Below are positions 60,167-64,000 of a DNA stretch of 64,000 nucleotides, piece by piece. This DNA is from Paenibacillus harenae DSM 16969. Lineage in GTDB: Bacteria > Bacillota > Bacilli > Paenibacillales > Paenibacillaceae. The translations under genes were made by a program, and so were the position numbers. Position 1 is the stretch's first letter. Every line of letters begins with the position of its first letter. The DNA lies in the NCBI RefSeq assembly GCF_000422465.1, contig NZ_AULV01000016.1:148321-212320 (forward strand), in the 5' to 3' direction. The notes under the pieces were generated by a model. The model made no database searches, had not been told where the DNA came from, and worked only from the letters and a program-made list of their open reading frames with translations.

Positions 60167-62185
60167 ATGCAACAATTGCTTTATGGGGTGGCCTATTACG
60201 ACGAATATATGCCATATGAGCGGCTTGACGAAGATATCCGAATGATGAAAGCGGCAGGTATTAACCTCGTCCGCATTGCGGAATCGACATGGAGCACTCA
60301 CGAGCCGCAGAACGGCGTCTTTGATTTCTCCAGCGTAGACCGGGTGCTTGACGCCATGCACCGGTCAGGGATTCACGTTATCGTCGGAACGCCTACTTAT
60401 GCGGTTCCGACCTGGATGGTCAAGGAACATCCCGATGTGCTGGCGGTCACACCGGACGGTCCCGGCCGTTACGGTGCCCGGCAAATTATGGACATCGCGA
60501 ACCCGACGTATCTCTTCTATGCCGAACGCATCATACGCAAGCTGATCGCTCATGTATGCGGCCATCCCGCCGTCATCGGCTATCAGGTCGATAACGAGAC
60601 GAAGCATTACCGTACGAGCGGTTCGAACGTGCAGCATCGGTTCGTTAAATACATGAAGAACAAATTTGGCGCGTTGGAGCAGGTGAACCAGGAGTTCGGA
60701 CTCGATTATTGGAGTAACCGGATCAACAGCTGGGAGGACTTCCCGTCCGTCGCCGGCACGATCAACGGAAGCTTGGGCGCGGAGTTCGCCCGTTTCCAAC
60801 GGCAGCTCGTCACCGAATTTCTGGCTTGGCAGACATCGATCGTGAACGAGTACAAGCGTCCGGATCAATTCGTCACGCATAACTTCGACTTCGGGTGGAA
60901 GGACGGTTCGTTCGGCGTGCAGCCGGACGTCGACCACTTCTCCGCGGCGGGAGCGCTCGACATTGCGGGGGTTGACATTTATCACCCTTCGCAAGACGAG
61001 CTGACCGGTAAAGAAATTTCGTTCTGCGGCGACTCTGCCCGTTCGCTCAAAGGGACGAATTACTTCGTGCTGGAGACGCAAGCGCAAGCTTTTGCACATT
61101 GGACGCCCTATCCCGGACAGCTGCGGCTTCAAGCGTTCAGCCATCTGGCCTCCGGCGCCAATATGGTCGAATACTGGCATTGGCATTCGATTCACAATTC
61201 GATCGAGACGTATTGGAAAGGCTTGCTCAGTCACGACATGGGCACGAATCCAACCTATGAAGAGGCGGTAACGATCGGACGCGATTTCGCTCGGCTGTCC
61301 CCGAAGCTGGTCAACTTGAAGAAAAAGAACCGTGCGGCCGTGCTTGTCAGCAACGAAGCGTTGACAGCGCTGCAGTGGTTCTCGTTCCCCGGCGGGAAAG
61401 TCGATTACAATGACATCGTCCGCCTCATCTACGACCGGCTATACGAGATGAACATCGGTTGCGACATTTTGCATCCGGGATCGGATTCATTCGAGCAGTA
61501 TGACTTGATCGCTGTGCCCTCGCTGTATGCGGCGTCGGACGAATTGCTCTCTCGCTTGAACCAATACGTGGAGAACGGCGGACACGTCGTATATACGTTC
61601 AGGAGTGGATTCACCAACGAGCATATCAAGGTCCGGACCGATGTTCAGCCCGGTTATATCGGGGAGGTTTGCGGCGTTCGATACAGCCAGTTCGTCGAAC
61701 CGAAGAAGGTTTCTCTCAAGGGAGACCCGTTCGGGGCGGGTGCGGAGCATAACGGCGTTAACGTCTGGATGGAGCTGCTTACGCCGACGACGGCGGAAGT
61801 CCTCGCCCGGTACGATCATCCGCACTGGGGCGCTTATGCGGCCATTACCGAGAACCGTTACGGCAAAGGCACCGCGACTTATATCGGCTGCTTGCCGAGT
61901 GCCGAAGTTATGGGGAAAGTGTTGGAGCGAGCCGGTAGGGCCGCGGGATTGTGGGGCCCCGAACAAGAGCTCCGCTTCCCTCTGATCATGAAGTCTGGAA
62001 CAAATGAGTCGGGACGAACGATCCGGTACTACTTCAATTATTCGGACGAGCCGGTATCGTTCTTCTATCCGTACGGGAGCGGTACGGAGTTGTTGGAAGA
62101 CCGGCAGATTCGCGCGGGAGAGCGGATCGAGCTGGACCGCTGGGGAGTCGCAATCGTCGAGGCGAGCGCGGAGACGGAAGGATAA
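60167..62185 (+). CDS. GH42 beta-galactosidase
   Basis: This 672-residue enzyme has the GH42 barrel (1-380), amidotransferase-like middle domain and C-terminal beta domain. The opening QLLYGVAYYDEYMP, acid/base Glu144 in GYQVDNETKHY and nucleophile Glu303 in YFVLETQAQAFAHW are clear. The ribosome site GGGAGAG precedes ATG. It differs much from the GH42 at 1142 (opening MIYVGANYHPHDW), so they belong to different subgroups; YYDEYMP is seen in enzymes acting on galactosides with variable linkages. No signal peptide. The divergent AraC gene is the likely regulator, and the gene stands alone as a one-gene unit. Confidence 0.94.
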   Translation: MQQLLYGVAYYDEYMPYERLDEDIRMMKAAGINLVRIAESTWSTHEPQNGVFDFSSVDRVLDAMHRSGIHVIVGTPTYAVPTWMVKEHPDVLAVTPDGPGRYGARQIMDIANPTYLFYAERIIRKLIAHVCGHPAVIGYQVDNETKHYRTSGSNVQHRFVKYMKNKFGALEQVNQEFGLDYWSNRINSWEDFPSVAGTINGSLGAEFARFQRQLVTEFLAWQTSIVNEYKRPDQFVTHNFDFGWKDGSFGVQPDVDHFSAAGALDIAGVDIYHPSQDELTGKEISFCGDSARSLKGTNYFVLETQAQAFAHWTPYPGQLRLQAFSHLASGANMVEYWHWHSIHNSIETYWKGLLSHDMGTNPTYEEAVTIGRDFARLSPKLVNLKKKNRAAVLVSNEALTALQWFSFPGGKVDYNDIVRLIYDRLYEMNIGCDILHPGSDSFEQYDLIAVPSLYAASDELLSRLNQYVENGGHVVYTFRSGFTNEHIKVRTDVQPGYIGEVCGVRYSQFVEPKKVSLKGDPFGAGAEHNGVNVWMELLTPTTAEVLARYDHPHWGAYAAITENRYGKGTATYIGCLPSAEVMGKVLERAGRAAGLWGPEQELRFPLIMKSGTNESGRTIRYYFNYSDEPVSFFYPYGSGTELLEDRQIRAGERIELDRWGVAIVEASAETEG

Positions 62186-62588
62186 GCAAAGGCAAGTAGA
62201 GGCAAGGGCTGTCTTAAACGTTTAGAAGGCAGGACCGTGCGTCTTGGACGGAAGGGAAATCTGTTAACAACGCCAGTTCCTGTCCAAGCGTATCGATCAG
62301 GTCATTTTCGAGATTGGGAACGCAGTGGGGACGAAAAATACTTCTCCTTTGCACCGTAAATCACCGATATACTCCAAGGCAGAAAGGAGCTGTCACTCCG
62401 GTCCTACATGGAACAGTGAGCGACAGCTCTTTCATTTTGTCCATCCGCTACATCGCCTAACTAATTATTCTTCCGAATAAGTGACAATATGTGCTGGAAC
62501 AACGCTTAACAATCGGCTAATACCTAGGGCATATATAGACGACTTGACATAATTTAAGATCAAGACCACTTATAGAGGAGCTGCTGCA
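62186..62588 (+). other. 403-base gap with a terminator, no gene
   Basis: The only strong signal is a hairpin with GAGCTGTC (62387-62394) pairing with GACAGCTC (62422-62429), followed by TTTCATTTTG, probably the GH42 terminator although 200 bases away. TTGACA at 62544 could be part of the promoter of the next gene, but no convincing -10 box was found. Coding remnants were not recognised. Confidence 0.55.
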
Positions 62589-62975
62589 TTGAAAAAAATC
62601 CCTGTTAAAGGTTTCGTTCTCCATTCAAATGACCTAGGGGATGAACATTCCCATGGTCTATACATTACTTCTTGGGACGGTCGTCCCGTTTATCACGTTC
62701 ATCCTTTTTCAGGTGTAACTTCATATGACGATGGACACGTCCATCAATATGTGGGTGTTACCGAGCCAGCCCTAACAGGCGTCCCCCATGTTCACCGTTA
62801 TCATACCGTAACATCAGTAAATCATGGTCACACTCATGTTTTACAAGGGGTTACAGGTCCAGCTATTGATGTTCCGGGTGGTGGGCATATCCATTATTTT
62901 GAGGGTTTTACGACCGTAAACGGCATGAGACCACATACGCATCATTACCAAGGAGCAACCGGTAACGAAGCTTAA
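62589..62975 (+). CDS. YmaF-family His-rich repeat protein
   Basis: Translation from TTG after GAGGAGC gives 128 residues. The protein has four or five short repeats of the type H-x-H-x-(Y/F)-x-G-x-T: HVHQYVGVTEPALTGVPHVH, HGHTHVLQGVTGPA, HIHYFEGFTT and HTHHYQGATG. This is the pattern of the Bacillus YmaF family. The many HxH pairs suggest metal binding, but the function is unknown. No signal peptide is seen. It is a one-gene unit closed by a strong terminator and is unrelated to the sugar genes. Confidence 0.85.
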   Translation: MKKIPVKGFVLHSNDLGDEHSHGLYITSWDGRPVYHVHPFSGVTSYDDGHVHQYVGVTEPALTGVPHVHRYHTVTSVNHGHTHVLQGVTGPAIDVPGGGHIHYFEGFTTVNGMRPHTHHYQGATGNEA

Positions 62976-63001
62976 TTGTGTCATCAGCTTAGGAAATAAA
63001 C

Positions 63002-63028
63002 AATGGACAGCAAATTGCTGTCCATTTT
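63002..63028 (+). terminator. Terminator after the YmaF-like gene
   Basis: AATGGACAGCA (63002-63012) pairs perfectly with TGCTGTCCATT (63016-63026), with TT following. Confidence 0.85.
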
Positions 63029-63362
63029 CAGGGGGAATAGTTTTTCTAATGGTTGCCATTACCGTTAATTCGCCGATTTTAGTCTCTTTTATGATTTAAC
63101 GTTTGTCATAGATGCTATTTCCTTGTTTTCTAATGAGTTCGGTTAATGATAGCGCAGATAGCGGTGATTATAACCGTTAGGTTTTCAAGAACGGCTTTTT
63201 GGGGCGAATAACGATTATAGCAACCGTTAGACCATATAGAGCTCGTTGCTCAGCCGATATGTACGGTATCGTTGACGGAGTTTCTTGCGCGGATTTGTTT
63301 GAGGGATTGTTTAACATCATTTTAGGGCTTTATCGATTCCCGACCCGCTTGATGGCGAATTC
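63029..63362. other. 334-base gap, no recognised gene
   Basis: No convincing coding region was found. The octamer ACCGTTAG occurs twice (about 63173 and 63223), with AACGGC nearby. The stretch borders a decayed AraC gene and may be degraded coding DNA. Confidence 0.4.
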
Positions 63363-63513
63363 TTATCCGGCGGCTTCTGCAATCTGAGAAATGTTCAAGG
63401 TCGTCTCTTCCAGCAGCATTCGCGCTCTGTCCATGCGTAATTTTATAGCGTATTGCTTTAATGATTTGCCGGTGACTTGTTTAAACAATAAGCTCAAATA
63501 GCGTGACGATCGT
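63363..63513 (-). pseudogene. Remnant of an AraC/YesN-type DNA-binding domain
   Basis: The minus strand reads RYLSLLFKQVTGKSLKQYAI and then RMDRARMLLEETTLNISQIA followed by EAAG and a stop at 63363. This is the first helix-turn-helix and linker helix of an AraC domain. The second helix-turn-helix (GF-x-D-x-x-YF) is lost, and nothing recognisable precedes RYLS. No start is seen. On the plus strand, from 63506, a frame ending ARMKD at 63586 looks like the tail of another protein, suggesting a recombination joint. Confidence 0.75.
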
Positions 63514-63660
63514 CGATCACGTTTACCGCTCGATCAGAAACGACAAGGATTGGCTGGAGCAGCTGCTGGCGAGGATGAAAGATTAGACGCAATGAACAAA
63601 AGAGGCTGTTTTTCGACTTAAAAAAGGTGAAATACGAAATAATGGCGGTGCAGGGATTCC

Positions 63661-64000
63661 TGAACTGTAACCCCGTTTGTGGACACTTAATAAAAAGTGC
63701 TAAGCTGAAAGTAGATGGCTCCTGTATTCGTCAGGAGTCATCTTTTTTAATCCCCATTGATAGCGAGATGTGTTGTACATTAGGATGTATTCGTTAACTC
63801 TTTGACGAAGCTCTTCTATGGTTTGGCAGTCCTCATAATCTAACTCATCTTTCATATGACCAAAGAAGGACTCCATGGGTGCGTTATCCCAGCAGTTACC
63901 CTTGCGAGACATGGATTGTGTGAACCCCGCATTCTTTACTTTCTGTTGAAACACAGGATGGGTGTAGTGCACCCCTTGGTCCGAGTGAAGGATTGCATCA
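63661..64000 (-). mobile_element. IS3-family (IS150-like) insertion sequence, one end in window
   Basis: The element's outer end appears to be at 63661: TGAACTGTAACCCCGTTTGT resembles IS150-type ends (TGTACTG-x-ACCC). It is followed inward by the end of a transposase gene. The rest lies beyond the window. Confidence 0.75.
63700..64000 (-). CDS. IS3-family transposase OrfB, C-terminal part
   Basis: The frame runs from the window edge to a stop at 63700, about 99 residues. It shows the second half of an IS3/IS150 integrase core: HSDQGVHYTHPVFQ, with the second catalytic Asp in HSDQG, the SMSRKGNCWDNAPMESFFGH stretch with the catalytic Glu, and the closing MYNTSRYQWGLKKMTPDEYR. It would be made as an OrfAB frameshift product in a full element. 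The N-terminus and OrfA lie outside the window. It marks the right boundary of the carbohydrate region here. Confidence 0.95.
   Translation of the reverse strand, partial: DAILHSDQGVHYTHPVFQQKVKNAGFTQSMSRKGNCWDNAPMESFFGHMKDELDYEDCQTIEELRQRVNEYILMYNTSRYQWGLKKMTPDEYRSHLLSA

Noticed and set aside
60365..61234. Minus-strand open frame of 289 codons opposite the GH42 at 60167
   Set aside because: The GH42 frame has both catalytic motifs; the antisense frame is explained by it.
63199..63387. 62-codon plus-strand frame in the right-hand gap
   Set aside because: No ribosome site, no recognisable pattern, and it runs into the AraC remnant on the other strand.

Overview
The window reads as the accessory carbohydrate-use part of a Gram-positive genome of the Paenibacillaceae type (Paenibacillus, Cohnella and relatives). 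Three things point there. Shine-Dalgarno sites are strong. Sugar importers come as two permeases plus one or two binding proteins with no ATPase gene of their own. AraC-family regulators, a YesM/YesN sensor pair and plant-cell-wall hydrolases are dense. No housekeeping or RNA gene was seen. The genus is an inference from gene content, not a database match.

Layout. Bases 1-969 hold the 3' part of a PhoD-type phosphatase. From 1.1 to 8.3 kb there is a GH42 beta-galactosidase (minus strand), the decayed remnant of a second GH42, an AraC regulator and a permease pair. The second permease is cut off by a deletion that joins it to the tail of an ABC-exporter half gene; the other exporter half follows intact. 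From 8.5 to 24.8 kb lies a rhamnogalacturonan/pectin block: GH95, an oligosaccharide importer (two permeases and a lipoprotein), a YesM-like kinase and YesN-like regulator, GH105, two AraC regulators, a CE12-GH28 fusion and a GH43. A secreted PL1 pectate lyase (24.8-27.5 kb, minus) faces an AraC gene. A GH11 xylanase and an SUMF1-fold lipoprotein follow.

From 30.7 to 50.7 kb is the most unusual block. A GH35 beta-galactosidase and a LacI regulator precede a long co-directional run: a normal binding lipoprotein, a 974-residue binding protein with two predicted beta-sandwich modules, two permeases, a membrane-anchored NHL/TPR protein, a YIP1-family membrane protein, a large exported DUF5696-like protein that looks like a glycosidase barrel, two more permeases, a GH30 enzyme and a decayed Ig-GH43 gene. 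A similar inverted repeat, TGAAA-N4-TTWCA, lies at the promoters of GH35, lacI and the first binding protein, which suggests a local LacI regulon.

The rest holds an AraC gene, GH51 and two GH43 genes (arabinan side-chain removal), a tiny zinc-ribbon protein, another GH105, two more AraC genes, a GH42 and a YmaF-like His-rich protein. The right edge has an AraC remnant and the end of an IS3/IS150-type insertion sequence.

Together the genes fit stepwise use of pectin (homogalacturonan, rhamnogalacturonan I) with its arabinan and galactan or arabinogalactan side chains, plus xylan. Secreted PL1, GH11 and perhaps GH30 cut outside the cell, importers bring in oligomers using an ATPase encoded elsewhere, and signal-less GH42, GH35, GH51, GH43, GH95, GH105 and CE12-GH28 proteins finish the job inside. 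Several genes are visibly decaying, so the locus is in flux.
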